From contig CANJCO010000021.1 in assembly GCA_947473045.1 (NCBI GenBank), forward strand, positions 1-64,000: a stretch of DNA of 64,000 nucleotides, read 5' to 3'. Position numbers and translations under genes: made by a program. Position 1 is the stretch's first letter; the number at the start of each line of letters is the position of its first letter. Shown one piece after another: positions 35,716 through 44,465 of the stretch. Origin of the DNA: Myxococcales bacterium (GTDB lineage: Bacteria; Myxococcota_A; Polyangia; Polyangiales; Polyangiaceae). The notes beneath the pieces are model-generated. The model saw nothing but the letters and a program-made list of their open reading frames with translations. It was not told where the DNA came from and made no database searches.

Positions 35716-36042
35716 ATGCCTCACCGTGAGCGATATTTTCTCGTCTGCACCAACCGTCGCGACGCTTCGAATCCCAAAGGATCGTGCGCGGCGAGCGGCT
35801 CTGAAGCGCTCGTCGTCGCGCTGAAGAAGGCGCTCGTCGATCGCGGTCTGCACAAGCGCATGCGGGCGTGCTCGACGTCGTGCCTCGACCTGTGCGAAAT
35901 CGGCGCGGCGATCGTGCAGGAGCCCGATCACGTGGCCTACGGCGGGGTGACGCTCGAAGACATCGGCGCGATCGTAGACGCGGCCGAAAAAGGCGAAGTC
36001 GTCTCGCGCCTCGTGGTCACTGCCCCGGGCCAACCGTTGTGA
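35716..36042 (+). CDS. Thioredoxin-like [2Fe-2S] ferredoxin
   Basis: A 108-residue protein resembling the NuoE-type thioredoxin-fold [2Fe-2S] ferredoxin (Shethna-like). YFLVCTNRR is the N-terminal strand with the first Cys, NPKGSCAASG the second, and MRACSTSCLDLCEIG the remaining ones. VAYGGVTLEDIGAIVD fits the family's C-terminal strand and helix. It would carry electrons for an unknown cytoplasmic oxidoreductase. Overlaps the next gene by four bases (GTGA), so the two are translationally coupled. Confidence 0.85.
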   Translation: MPHRERYFLVCTNRRDASNPKGSCAASGSEALVVALKKALVDRGLHKRMRACSTSCLDLCEIGAAIVQEPDHVAYGGVTLEDIGAIVDAAEKGEVVSRLVVTAPGQPL

Positions 36043-36485
36043 TCGGCCTGCGCTTCGCCCAAACCCTGCGCGGCAATTATCACCTCCTCGCCAGCCCCAC
36101 CGACGAGCGCGCGATCGAGCTCGAAGTCGAAGCCGCCGTGGCTGCGCTGAGCGGCATTTCGAAGCATCCCCGGGCGCGCATCACCGGCCACTTGCGGGCC
36201 GCCGGGCTCGCTGAAAACGCGCGGTGCGAGGGCACGCTTGGGCTCGAGGTCGCGCGCGAGCGGCGGCTGCCGTACGACGTGACGTTCGTGGGCGACGACG
36301 GCGAGGGCTACCGCCTGCGCGGCCAGTGCGACGTGAGCGTCCTGTCGCTGGCCGAGTCGCTGTCGACGCTCAGCGCGAGCCTCTACGACGCGGCAGGCCG
36401 GGAAATGGCGCGGGCGACGCTCCGCTTCGATTTTCGAAGCGAGCTCGGCAAGTTGCTCCGCTCGCTCCGTCCCACGCTGTCATAG
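36039..36485 (+). CDS. Conserved hypothetical protein, unknown function
   Basis: A 148-residue protein beginning VIGLRFAQTLRGNYHLL, starting at GTG 36039 on the four-base overlap with the ferredoxin gene. It has no signal peptide, membrane helix or cysteine cluster (one Cys pair only). The C-terminal part is beta-rich (LPYDVTFVGDDGEGYRLRG, EMARATLRFDFRSEL). I recognise no family. Its coupling to a ferredoxin suggests a partner in electron transfer or a lipid/sterol-related enzyme complex, but nothing in the sequence proves it. Confidence 0.62.
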   Translation: MIGLRFAQTLRGNYHLLASPTDERAIELEVEAAVAALSGISKHPRARITGHLRAAGLAENARCEGTLGLEVARERRLPYDVTFVGDDGEGYRLRGQCDVSVLSLAESLSTLSASLYDAAGREMARATLRFDFRSELGKLLRSLRPTLS

Positions 36486-36673
36486 GCAATGACCGCGCGC
36501 GTCGGTGTCGCTCGAATCGCTGGCAATTTGACGCGATCAAAGTCGCGTTGCGGCGCCCCTCGTCCGCCTGCTCGCCCACCGCGCCGGGGCAGTTCGCCGC
36601 GCAACTGCGCGAATTGGGTGACAAACGCGCGGCGTCGTGAGATTTGGTCGTCCTATGTGGGCAGGTGTGCTTC

Positions 36674-37471
36674 ATGACTGAGCTCGACATCAAGCAGCAG
36701 AACGCTCAGGCTCTCGCAGCCGGCTACCACAAGCCATTTCGCACAGTCGAGGTGGTGTCGATCGTCTCGTTTTGGGCCATTATCGTGGGTGTCGCTGTGA
36801 AGGCGTCCGCCTTCCGCCACAGCCACCCCGCCGTGCTGATCGCCGCGCTCGTGGCCGGATTGTTCATGGCCGACTTCGTGGGCGGCTTCGTTCACTGGAT
36901 GGGCGACACCTGGGGCTCGACCGAAATGCCGATATTGGGCAAGGCGCTCATTCGGCCCTTTCGTGAGCACCACGTCGACGAACAGGCGATGGTCCGCCAC
37001 GATTACATCGAGACCAACGGCGCAAACTGCATGATTTCGGTGCCAGTCGTCGGTGCCGCGCTGTTCATTCCGCTGAACATCGACGGCTGGATCGCGCCCG
37101 CCCTGTTCGCCATGGTCAGCATCGGCTCGATGGTGCTTTGGGTGATGATGACCAACCAGATTCACAAGTGGTCTCACCTCGGCGAAGCCCGCACGCCTGG
37201 CTGGCTCAAGCTGCTGCAGCGCATGCACCTCGTGCTGCCTCCCGATCACCACCAGATTCACCACACGGCGCCCTTCGATACCTATTACTGCATCACCACG
37301 GGCTGGCTGAACTGGCCCCTCGCGAAGATCGGTTTTTACCGCAGGATGGAGCGCCTGGTGAGCGCCGTCACGGGGCTGATTCCGCGAAGAGATGACATCG
37401 GCCTCGAAGCGGCGCTCAAGATTGCGCCCGGCCAACCGCCGCAGGCGGCGCCGTCGCGCGGGCCTCAATGA
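36674..37471 (+). CDS. carF: Plasmanylethanolamine desaturase CarF (TMEM189/PEDS1 family)
   Basis: A 265-residue integral membrane desaturase that introduces the vinyl-ether double bond of plasmalogens. The family's conserved histidine clusters are all present: GGFVHWMGDTWGS, FREHHVDEQAMVRHDYIE, MMTNQIHKWSHL, RMHLVLPPDHHQIHHTAPFD and YYCITTGWLN. In Myxococcus xanthus CarF is needed for light-induced carotenoid synthesis through plasmalogens. The start is ATG 36674 (MTELDIKQQN); an upstream TTG at 36644 would add ten atypical residues. It stands alone, after a 188-base gap with no visible gene. No other ether-lipid gene (elbD-like) is in the window. Confidence 0.93.
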   Translation: MTELDIKQQNAQALAAGYHKPFRTVEVVSIVSFWAIIVGVAVKASAFRHSHPAVLIAALVAGLFMADFVGGFVHWMGDTWGSTEMPILGKALIRPFREHHVDEQAMVRHDYIETNGANCMISVPVVGAALFIPLNIDGWIAPALFAMVSIGSMVLWVMMTNQIHKWSHLGEARTPGWLKLLQRMHLVLPPDHHQIHHTAPFDTYYCITTGWLNWPLAKIGFYRRMERLVSAVTGLIPRRDDIGLEAALKIAPGQPPQAAPSRGPQ

Positions 37472-37506
37472 GCCGCGCGCGGCGGCGTTTGCCGCTTCCT
37501 TGACTT

Positions 37507-37525
37507 ATTGTCACGCGGTGACAAT
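37507..37525. promoter_or_regulatory. Perfect inverted repeat before the sigma-54 response regulator gene
   Basis: ATTGTCAC-GCG-GTGACAAT, eight-base arms around three bases, ends 12 bases before the ATG at 37537. A further TGTC lies at 37527-37530. It looks like an operator; autoregulation by the downstream response regulator is inferred from its position and its TGTC/GACA content, shared with an element before gspC. It overlaps the likely promoter or leader of the gene. Confidence 0.45.
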
Positions 37526-37536
37526 CTGTCGCCACG

Positions 37537-38931
37537 ATGGAAACCGCGTCGCTGTCCCGTGAAGCTGCTGCGCTCGACTCGATCACGGTGCTCGTGGTCG
37601 ACGACGAGCGCTCCAACCTTGAGTCGCTCGAGAAGATTTTCGTCAAAGAAGGCATGCGGGCGCTCTGCGCCACGAGCGCCAAGCAGGCCCTCGAGCTCGC
37701 GCGACAGCACCGCGTTCACGTCGTGCTGACCGACTTGATGATGCCCGGGACCACGGGGCTCGAGTTGCTGCGCGCGCTCAAGCAGGTGGCTCCCGAAGTC
37801 GAGGTCGTGCTGATGACGGCGTTCGGCACAGTCGAGTCGGCGGTCAGCGCGATGCGCGAGGGCGCCTACGACTTCGTCGAAAAGCCGCTCAAGCGCATGA
37901 CGATCGTCAAGAGCGTGCGCAAGGCCGCCGAACGTCAAAAGCTGGTGGCCGAGAATCGCTCGCTCAAGCAGGAACTCAAGCTCCTCACGACCCGCGAGAT
38001 CGTCGGCAGCTCGGCTGCGTTCCGGCGGGTGCTCGACGTGGCGACGCAGGCAGCGCCGAGCACCGCGACAGTGCTTGTGCTCGGCGAGAGCGGCACGGGC
38101 AAAGAATTGCTTGCAAGATACATCCATGAGCGCAGCGCGCGGGCGAAGGGGCCGTTCGTGGCGGTCAACTGTGCTGCCATCCCGGAGAGCATCCTCGAGA
38201 GCGAGCTGTTTGGGCACGAGCGCGGCGCGTTTACCGGCGCCATCGCGCGCCGCGAGGGCCGCTTTGCGAGGGCCTCGTCGGGCACGCTGTTCCTCGATGA
38301 AATCGGCGAGCTGTCGCAGGCGGTGCAGGTCAAGCTGCTGCGTGTGCTGCAGGAAGGTGAATTCGAGCCGGTGGGCGGCAATCTGCAGCGCGCGGACGTT
38401 CGCGTCGTAGCGGCCACCAACCGCGACTTGCTCGCCGAAGTTCACGCGGGCCGCTTTCGCGAGGACTTGTACTACCGGCTCAACGTGATTCAAGTCATCG
38501 CGCCGCCGCTGCGCGCGCGCGTCGAAGACGTGCCGCTGCTGGTCGACCATTTCCTCGGCTTGTATGCCGCGAAGAACGGCAAGGCGCGCATGAGCCCGAC
38601 GCGCGGCGCCATGCAGCGCCTGCTCGACTACGGGTGGCCGGGCAACGTGCGCGAGCTCGAGAACGTGATCGAGCGCGCCGTGGTGCTCTCTCGCGGTGAC
38701 ACGCTGGGCGAGCAGGAGCTGCCCGACGCCATCGCTCAGGCTGAGCAGGCGCCGAAGCGCGCGCTGTCGTTTGAGGTCGGTGCGACCCTCGACGAAATCG
38801 AGCTTCGCGTGATCAAGGAGACCCTTCGCCACACGCGGGGCGACAAAGTGCTGGCCGCGCAGCTGCTCGGCATTTCGACCCGCACGATCTACCGCAAGCT
38901 CGACGGAGTCGAGGCACCCGACCCGCGCTGA
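37537..38931 (+). CDS. Sigma-54-dependent response regulator (NtrC family)
   Basis: A 464-residue two-component activator. Receiver domain 15-130 with phosphoacceptor Asp66 in LTDLMMPG; AAA+ domain about 155-390 with Walker A GESGTGKE (near 183), the sigma-54-contacting GAFTGA (about 230-235), FLDEIGELSQ and the arginine-finger region GRFREDLYYRLN; C-terminal Fis-type helix-turn-helix LAAQLLGISTRTIYRKL. It should bind an upstream activator site, and on phosphorylation by an unlinked kinase open sigma-54 promoters. The sigma-54 promoter match just before gspC makes the T2SS operon its likely target. The sensor kinase is not in the window. Confidence 0.93.
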   Translation: METASLSREAAALDSITVLVVDDERSNLESLEKIFVKEGMRALCATSAKQALELARQHRVHVVLTDLMMPGTTGLELLRALKQVAPEVEVVLMTAFGTVESAVSAMREGAYDFVEKPLKRMTIVKSVRKAAERQKLVAENRSLKQELKLLTTREIVGSSAAFRRVLDVATQAAPSTATVLVLGESGTGKELLARYIHERSARAKGPFVAVNCAAIPESILESELFGHERGAFTGAIARREGRFARASSGTLFLDEIGELSQAVQVKLLRVLQEGEFEPVGGNLQRADVRVVAATNRDLLAEVHAGRFREDLYYRLNVIQVIAPPLRARVEDVPLLVDHFLGLYAAKNGKARMSPTRGAMQRLLDYGWPGNVRELENVIERAVVLSRGDTLGEQELPDAIAQAEQAPKRALSFEVGATLDEIELRVIKETLRHTRGDKVLAAQLLGISTRTIYRKLDGVEAPDPR

Positions 38932-38943
38932 CGGCGACGGCCG

Positions 38944-38964
38944 CTTTGTCAGATTGTCGCAAAG
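38944..38964. promoter_or_regulatory. Possible upstream activator site for gspC promoter
   Basis: Sequence with outer CTTTG...CAAAG arms and two TGTC tetramers (38947-38950 and 38955-38958). It lies about 116-136 bases upstream of the predicted sigma-54 transcription start (near 39080), a usual distance for an enhancer. It shares ATTGTC with the palindrome at 37507-37525. Inferred, not shown. Confidence 0.35.
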
Positions 38965-39053
38965 CCGGAGCGCCGGCCGCCTGCTCGGTCAACGTGTCTG
39001 GTCGGGAGCGCTGCGCCCGTTACAAAAGTGGCTGAAACAAGCCTCCGAAAAGC

Positions 39054-39069
39054 TGGCACGGTGCTCGCA
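39054..39069 (+). promoter_or_regulatory. Sigma-54 (-24/-12) promoter for the gspC-N operon
   Basis: TGGCACGGTGCTCGCA matches the consensus TGGCACGN4TTGCW in every fixed base but one (TCGCA for TTGCA), with GG and GC at the required spacing. Predicted start of transcription is near 39080, 16 bases before the gspC ATG at 39096, which has AAAGGG five bases before it. The adjacent NtrC-type gene supplies the kind of activator such a promoter needs. Confidence 0.7.
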
Positions 39070-39095
39070 GAGGCCGGGAGCGGCAAAGGGTTTCC

Positions 39096-40061
39096 ATGGC
39101 CATCGATCAGCTACTCAAACGTCATTTCTGGGTCGTCACCCTGCCGGCAACCGGGCTCTCCGCGTTGTTCGGTGCGCGTGGCTTCGTTCAGGTCGCGGGC
39201 ATGGGTCTGGCACCCGACAACAAACAACTCACACAGCCGCCGCTGCTCGTTCGCACGCCGCCCTCTGCGTCGGGCACGAGTCAGCACGCGACCTCGGCCG
39301 ACCCGATCCTCGCGCGCAACCCGTTCGATTCGCAGACCGGTCCGCTAAACGCGAAGCCGGTCGTCGAAGAAGTTGTCGCCGCGGCGCCGATCGACCTCGG
39401 CGATCCGGCGAACGCCCCGCCATGCGAAGGCGTGAAAGTGCTCGTGATCACGGCGTCGAGCGATCCCGACTGGTCGTTCGCGGCCCTTCAGGCGCAGGGC
39501 GATCCGAAGAGCGCACTTCGCCGCCGCGGAGGAGAGTTCGCTGGCAAACAGGTGAAGTTCGTGGGGTGGGACCGCGTGTGGATGACCAGCGGCGGCACCC
39601 TGTGCCAGGCGCGCATGTTCGCTCCCCCGGTCGCCGCGGCGCCCGCCGCCCCCGTGGTGTCGCAGCCCGCGCCGATGCCGGGAGGCAACGGCGCCTCTTC
39701 GATAGACCCGGCCATCTCGAAAGGGATCGTGCGGGTGAGCGGCAACGAGTTCAACGTCGACAGGGGCGTCGTCGACAAGATCCTCGAAAATCAGGCCGAG
39801 CTCATGAAGCAGGCGCGCATCGTCCCCGAGCAGGAAAACGGAAAGATCGTCGGTATTCGCCTTTACGGAGTGCGGCCTGACACCCTGCTCGGCGTACTGG
39901 GAATGGAAAACGGCGATCGATTGCAGACGATCAACGGCTTCGACATGACGAGTCCTGAAAAGGCGCTCGAGGCCTACGCGCGACTGCGCACGGCCGACCA
40001 CCTCACGATTCAAGTCAACCGGCGCGGCGCCAACCAAAACCTCGATTACAACATCAAATGA
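39096..40061 (+). CDS. gspC: Type II secretion inner-membrane protein GspC
   Basis: A 321-residue protein. N-terminal helix region (FWVVTLPATGLSALFGARG) anchors it in the inner membrane; ILARNPFDSQTG begins the periplasmic HR homology region, and the last ~100 residues form a PDZ-like domain (VGIRLYGVRPDTLLGVLGMENGD split, then LQTINGFDMTSPEKAL). The Ala/Pro linker near residues 175-195 separates the two. GspC links the inner-membrane platform to the GspD secretin and helps select substrates. First gene of the T2SS operon, immediately behind the sigma-54 promoter; four-base ATGA overlap with gspD. Confidence 0.88.
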   Translation: MAIDQLLKRHFWVVTLPATGLSALFGARGFVQVAGMGLAPDNKQLTQPPLLVRTPPSASGTSQHATSADPILARNPFDSQTGPLNAKPVVEEVVAAAPIDLGDPANAPPCEGVKVLVITASSDPDWSFAALQAQGDPKSALRRRGGEFAGKQVKFVGWDRVWMTSGGTLCQARMFAPPVAAAPAAPVVSQPAPMPGGNGASSIDPAISKGIVRVSGNEFNVDRGVVDKILENQAELMKQARIVPEQENGKIVGIRLYGVRPDTLLGVLGMENGDRLQTINGFDMTSPEKALEAYARLRTADHLTIQVNRRGANQNLDYNIK

Positions 40062-42580
40062 TTCATCAATCAAAAATGGGCAGTCGCCTTCGCGTATCCG
40101 CGCTGCCGTGGGCCCTTTTGTGCCTCGCAGTCGCACCCGCCGCGCAGGCCCAGTCCGACAGGATGATGCGGCCTTCGATCCTCGCGGCGCCGGGCGTGGC
40201 GGCCGCAGGAGCGACCTCGCCGGCGTCGCCGCCCATGGGCGGCGCGGGTGCGCCGAATTCGGGTGGAGCGTCGGGCGGCGGCGCGACTTCGGGCGGCAAG
40301 GGCGCCGGAGCTGCAGCAGGTGCCGGCGCGGGAGCAGCCCCGGCAGGGGCCCCCGGGGGCAAGGCATCGGGAGACACCAACAACCTCCCGCAGTTCGAGC
40401 AGGCGCTCGAGTTTGAACCGCGCAATCCCAACTACAAAGTATCGTTTTCCCTCGAAGACGCCGACCTGGCCGAGCTCGTTCGCGTCATTGGCCAGCTCAC
40501 CGGCAAGCGCTTCATCTTTGGCGGCAAGATTCGCAACATCAAGGCGAGCGTCTTCTCTCCGCAAAAGGTGACCGTCGCCGAGGCCTATCAGGCCTTTCTG
40601 TCGATTCTCGAGACCAACGGCCTGACCGTCGTGCCGCACGGTCGCTTCTTGAAGATCATCGAGACCGCGGGCGTCGCGTCCCAGACTACGCCTACGTACG
40701 ATCCGGGTCAGGCTGCCCCATCCGAAGACCGCTACGTCACGCGGATGCATCGCCTCTCGCATGCGACCGCAGACGAGGTCGCCGGCGTGCTCGGGCATTT
40801 CAAGTCGAAAGATGCCGACATCACGGTATTTCCGGGCGGCAATCTTCTCATCATCACCGACACCGGCACGAACATCCGCCGGATGATGCAAATCGTCGAG
40901 GAAATCGACGTTGGCGCCTCGGGCGATCAGATGTGGATCGAGCCGATTCACTACGCGGCCGCCTCTGAGGTGGCGTCCCGGGTCAACGAGCTTTTTGATC
41001 TCAAGGGCGGCGACAAAGCAAAGCCCGGCGGCGCTGCGGCGGCCGACGGGCATGTCGCGAAAGTGGTCGCCGACGATCGCTCCAACTCGCTCGTCATCGT
41101 CGCGAGTGAGCGGGCCTATCTGCGCATTCTCGAGTTCATCAAGCGCATGGACGTGCCGCAGACCGGTGAGGGCGAGATTCACGTCCTGCCGCTGCAGCAC
41201 GCCGACGCGACCGAACTCACCAAGACGCTGAATGAAATCGTGCAGGGAGCAGGCGGCGGAGCGGTAGCAGCCAAGCCGGGCGGCGTCGGCGGCGCCTCTC
41301 AGCAGATCTTTGAGGGCGGCATCAAGGTCAGCGCCGACAAGGCGACCAACTCGATTGTCGTCACCTCCTCGCTTCGCGACTACGCCTCGCTTCGCGCGGT
41401 CGTCGACCGCCTCGATCAGGCGCGAAGACAGGTATTCATTGAAGCTGTGATTATGGACTTGTCGGTCAACCGCACCGACACGCTCGGCGTCAGCTTTCAC
41501 GCGGGCGCGCTGCAGGACGGCTCGCTGCTCTACGGAGGCCTCAACCCCCTCACGACCATTCTCCCTCCCAGTCCGGCCGACCTTCAGGGCCTCGCGCTCG
41601 GCGTCCGCGGTCCCGGCATTACCGGAACCGAGAACCTCCTCGGGACGGGCCTGTCGATACCCGGATTTGGCGTTGTCATCAGCGCGCTCACGACGGCTGG
41701 CGACGCGGATGTGCTGTCGACACCGCACATTCTCGCGACCGACAATCTCGCCGCGGAAATCAGCGTCGGCGAGAACGTGCCCAGGCAGACGAACGTCGGC
41801 GGCCTTCCCAGCCTGGGAGGCGCCTCCGGAGGCGGCCTGGGAGCGCTGGGAGGCTTCGTTGGTGCATCGCCCACGTTTCAGGACGTAGGCACCAAGATCA
41901 GTTTCACGCCGCACCTCAATGAGTCGAACGAGGTTCGCCTCGACTTGAAAGAGGAGATCAGCGAGGCGCGCGAGGCTCAAGGCACCCTCGGCGTAGTGCC
42001 GATTACCAAGCGCACGGCGTCAACGACGCTCATCGTCAAGGACCAGCAGACGGTGGTCATCGGCGGGTTGATGCGCAATCGCATTACCCACTCGCAAACC
42101 AAGATCCCCGTGCTCGGAGATATCCCGGTGCTCGGGTCGCTCTTTCGCAAGTCGACCGACGTCATGCAGAAGACCAACCTCGTGCTGGTCCTCACGCCCT
42201 ATATCATTCGCGAGCAGAACGACCTGCGCGTGATTTTTGAGCGGAAGATGCAGGAGCGTCAGGAGTTCCTCGACCGGTACTTCGTATTTAGCGACGAGTC
42301 GGACTACAAGCCACCGAAGGACTATTCGCGCACGACCGGACTCGTCGAGGAGATTCGATCGGGATATCGCGCGATGGCAGAGCAGGCGCGGCTCGATGAG
42401 CTGACGCGCCCCAAGGAAATCAAGGGGCATTTGCCCGGAAGTCCCCTCGAGCTGCCCGCTTCGCCGCGCAGCGCGGGCGGCGCCGGGACCCCGCAGACGG
42501 ACGCCGCGAGCAGGCCCGCGAGTCCGCCGAACATCAACCTCGCGCCATCCATGCGGTCCATCGATCGCATCGAGCGGTAG
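40058..42580 (+). CDS. gspD: Type II secretion outer-membrane secretin GspD
   Basis: An 840-residue secretin. Signal peptide (SALPWALLCLAVAPAAQAQ), then a Gly/Ala/Ser-rich linker (about residues 35-110), N0-N3 domains (AELVRVIGQLTGKRFIF, LIITDTGTNIRRMMQIVEEI, NSLVIVASERAYLRILEFI) and the secretin beta-barrel core about 470-710 (VVIGGLMRNRITHS). The C-terminal 130 residues end Pro/Ala-rich and may hold the pilotin-binding S-domain. It forms the outer-membrane channel for folded proteins. The low-complexity N-terminal linker is longer than in most homologues. Start: ATG 40058 or ATG 40076 (MGSRLRVS). Confidence 0.93.
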   Translation: MIHQSKMGSRLRVSALPWALLCLAVAPAAQAQSDRMMRPSILAAPGVAAAGATSPASPPMGGAGAPNSGGASGGGATSGGKGAGAAAGAGAGAAPAGAPGGKASGDTNNLPQFEQALEFEPRNPNYKVSFSLEDADLAELVRVIGQLTGKRFIFGGKIRNIKASVFSPQKVTVAEAYQAFLSILETNGLTVVPHGRFLKIIETAGVASQTTPTYDPGQAAPSEDRYVTRMHRLSHATADEVAGVLGHFKSKDADITVFPGGNLLIITDTGTNIRRMMQIVEEIDVGASGDQMWIEPIHYAAASEVASRVNELFDLKGGDKAKPGGAAAADGHVAKVVADDRSNSLVIVASERAYLRILEFIKRMDVPQTGEGEIHVLPLQHADATELTKTLNEIVQGAGGGAVAAKPGGVGGASQQIFEGGIKVSADKATNSIVVTSSLRDYASLRAVVDRLDQARRQVFIEAVIMDLSVNRTDTLGVSFHAGALQDGSLLYGGLNPLTTILPPSPADLQGLALGVRGPGITGTENLLGTGLSIPGFGVVISALTTAGDADVLSTPHILATDNLAAEISVGENVPRQTNVGGLPSLGGASGGGLGALGGFVGASPTFQDVGTKISFTPHLNESNEVRLDLKEEISEAREAQGTLGVVPITKRTASTTLIVKDQQTVVIGGLMRNRITHSQTKIPVLGDIPVLGSLFRKSTDVMQKTNLVLVLTPYIIREQNDLRVIFERKMQERQEFLDRYFVFSDESDYKPPKDYSRTTGLVEEIRSGYRAMAEQARLDELTRPKEIKGHLPGSPLELPASPRSAGGAGTPQTDAASRPASPPNINLAPSMRSIDRIER

Positions 42581-42584
42581 CCCC

Positions 42585-44456
42585 ATGAGCTCGCGCGCAA
42601 CCGAGGCCGATCGCGGATCGACCAGCAACGAGCAGCGGTACTACGGCGAGATCTTCGCGCGTCGCGGGCTCGTCGCGGCCGACAAGCTCGAGCCGCTCTA
42701 CGCGATTCAACGCGAAAAGGGCACGTCGCTCATCGACCTCATCCAGGCCGCGCAGCTCGCCGACGAGTCTGCGCTCACGCGGGCGCTCGCCGACGAGGCC
42801 CTGCTGCCGTTTACCGAAACGGTCGACGTGGAGCAGGTGCTCACGGCCCTCGCGACGCGCCTGCCGATCGCCTTCGCGAAGGCCCACCGCGCCCTCGTCG
42901 TGAGCGAATCGGACGAGGCCGTTCACGTCCTCGTGGCCGACCCGTTCGACACCGCCGCGGTCGACGACATTCGGGTGCTGTTCGGTAAGCCGATTCACAC
43001 CACGGTTTGCCCGGGCGAGCGCATCACCGACGCGATCAACCGCGTCTACGAGCGCGACGCTGGCGGCGGGGAACTCGAGGCCGAGGGCGGCGAGATTGCC
43101 GACGACGAGGTCGGCGGCGACATCCTCGACTCCGACGACGAAGCGCCGGTCATTCGCTGGGTAAATTCGCTCTTTTTGCAGGCGATGAAGGAGCGCGCGA
43201 GCGACATTCACATCGAGCCTGAAGAGCGCGAAGTGCTCGTTCGGTATCGCATCGACGGCGAGCTTTACGTTGCCCGCCGCGCGCCGCGCGCGTTCATGAG
43301 CAGCATCGTCAGCCGCATCAAGATTGAGAGCTCGCTCAACATCGCCGAGAAGCGCCTTCCGCAGGACGGCCGCATTACCAAAAAGATCGCAGGTAAGAGC
43401 TTCGATATTCGCGTCTCGACCATTCCAACGAGCCGCGGCTACGAGCGCATCGTCATGCGCCTGCTCAATAAGTCGAGTGTTCTGCTCGATTTGCCCGATT
43501 TGGGCTTCTCGCCGCGCGACTACGCGCTCATGGATACCCTGATTCGACGGCCCGACGGGATCATCCTCGTGACGGGGCCGACCGGCAGCGGCAAGACGAC
43601 GACGCTCTACGCGTGCATCAACCGGATCAATCAGCCCAATATCAATATTCTCACCGCCGAAGACCCGGTTGAATACGAGATTGGCGGAATTCACCAGGTG
43701 CACGTTCAGCCCAAGATCGGGCTGACGTTCGCGAGCGCGCTGCGCGCCTTCCTTCGCCAGGATCCGGACGTCGTCATGGTCGGCGAAATTCGCGACAAAG
43801 AGACGGTCGATATCGCGATTAACGCGTCGCTCACGGGTCACCTCGTGCTGTCTACAATTCACACCAACGACGCAGCGGGCGCCGTCACGCGCATGGTCGA
43901 CATGGGCGTGGAGCCGTTTCTCATTCGCTCCAGTCTCATCGGCATTCTCGCGCAGCGCCTCGTTCGCGTGCTCTGCCCGGCGTGCAAGCAGCCTTATCCG
44001 GCGGAAGACTTCGAGCTCGAAGAGCTTGGCCTGTCGCGGGAGCGGCAGGAGGCGCGAAGCCGCCGCAAAGCAGACACGCAATCGCGCTACTTCCCGCGCA
44101 ATGTGCTCGCGCGTGACGTGCTCGACCTCGACCCGGGCGTGAGGCCGATGTTCTTCCGCCCGAAGGGTTGCGATCGCTGCGCCAATACGGGCTTTGCCGG
44201 ACGGCGCGGCATCTACGAGCTGATGCTCATGGACGACGCGATCGGTCCGCTCGTGCTCAAGGGCGCGGACGCGCAGGCCGTCAAGCGCGCGGCCGCGGAG
44301 CAGGGCATGGACAGTCTTCGGGACGACGGAGCCCGCAAGGTGCTGATCGGCCTGACGAGCGTTGAGGAGGTCCTCGCGGCGACGCAGGAGGACGCGGCAC
44401 TCGCTTCGATGCAGCCGGCCCCCACCTCGGCGCGCTCTGCCGAGCAGGTGAGGTAA
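42585..44456 (+). CDS. gspE: Type II secretion ATPase GspE
   Basis: A 623-residue cytoplasmic secretion ATPase that drives pseudopilus assembly. N-terminal MshEN-type domain (YYGEIFARRGLVAADKLE), Walker A GPTGSGKTTTLYA near residue 331, Asp box and Walker B (LRQDPDVVMVGEIRDKE), His box (GHLVLSTIHTNDAAGA), and the zinc-binding cysteines in VLCPACKQPYP and GCDRCANTGF. All catalytic motifs are intact. Overlaps no neighbour; four bases follow gspD and nine precede gspF. Confidence 0.96.
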   Translation: MSSRATEADRGSTSNEQRYYGEIFARRGLVAADKLEPLYAIQREKGTSLIDLIQAAQLADESALTRALADEALLPFTETVDVEQVLTALATRLPIAFAKAHRALVVSESDEAVHVLVADPFDTAAVDDIRVLFGKPIHTTVCPGERITDAINRVYERDAGGGELEAEGGEIADDEVGGDILDSDDEAPVIRWVNSLFLQAMKERASDIHIEPEEREVLVRYRIDGELYVARRAPRAFMSSIVSRIKIESSLNIAEKRLPQDGRITKKIAGKSFDIRVSTIPTSRGYERIVMRLLNKSSVLLDLPDLGFSPRDYALMDTLIRRPDGIILVTGPTGSGKTTTLYACINRINQPNINILTAEDPVEYEIGGIHQVHVQPKIGLTFASALRAFLRQDPDVVMVGEIRDKETVDIAINASLTGHLVLSTIHTNDAAGAVTRMVDMGVEPFLIRSSLIGILAQRLVRVLCPACKQPYPAEDFELEELGLSRERQEARSRRKADTQSRYFPRNVLARDVLDLDPGVRPMFFRPKGCDRCANTGFAGRRGIYELMLMDDAIGPLVLKGADAQAVKRAAAEQGMDSLRDDGARKVLIGLTSVEEVLAATQEDAALASMQPAPTSARSAEQVR

Positions 44457-44465
44457 CCCGGCGCC

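Noticed and set aside
36644-36673. TTG start for carF at 36644
   Set aside because: Adds residues without family support; ATG 36674 begins the expected protein.
37507-37525. Palindrome as a LexA/SOS box
   Set aside because: Arms ATTGTCAC do not match known LexA boxes, and the gene that follows is a response regulator, so an activator site is more likely.
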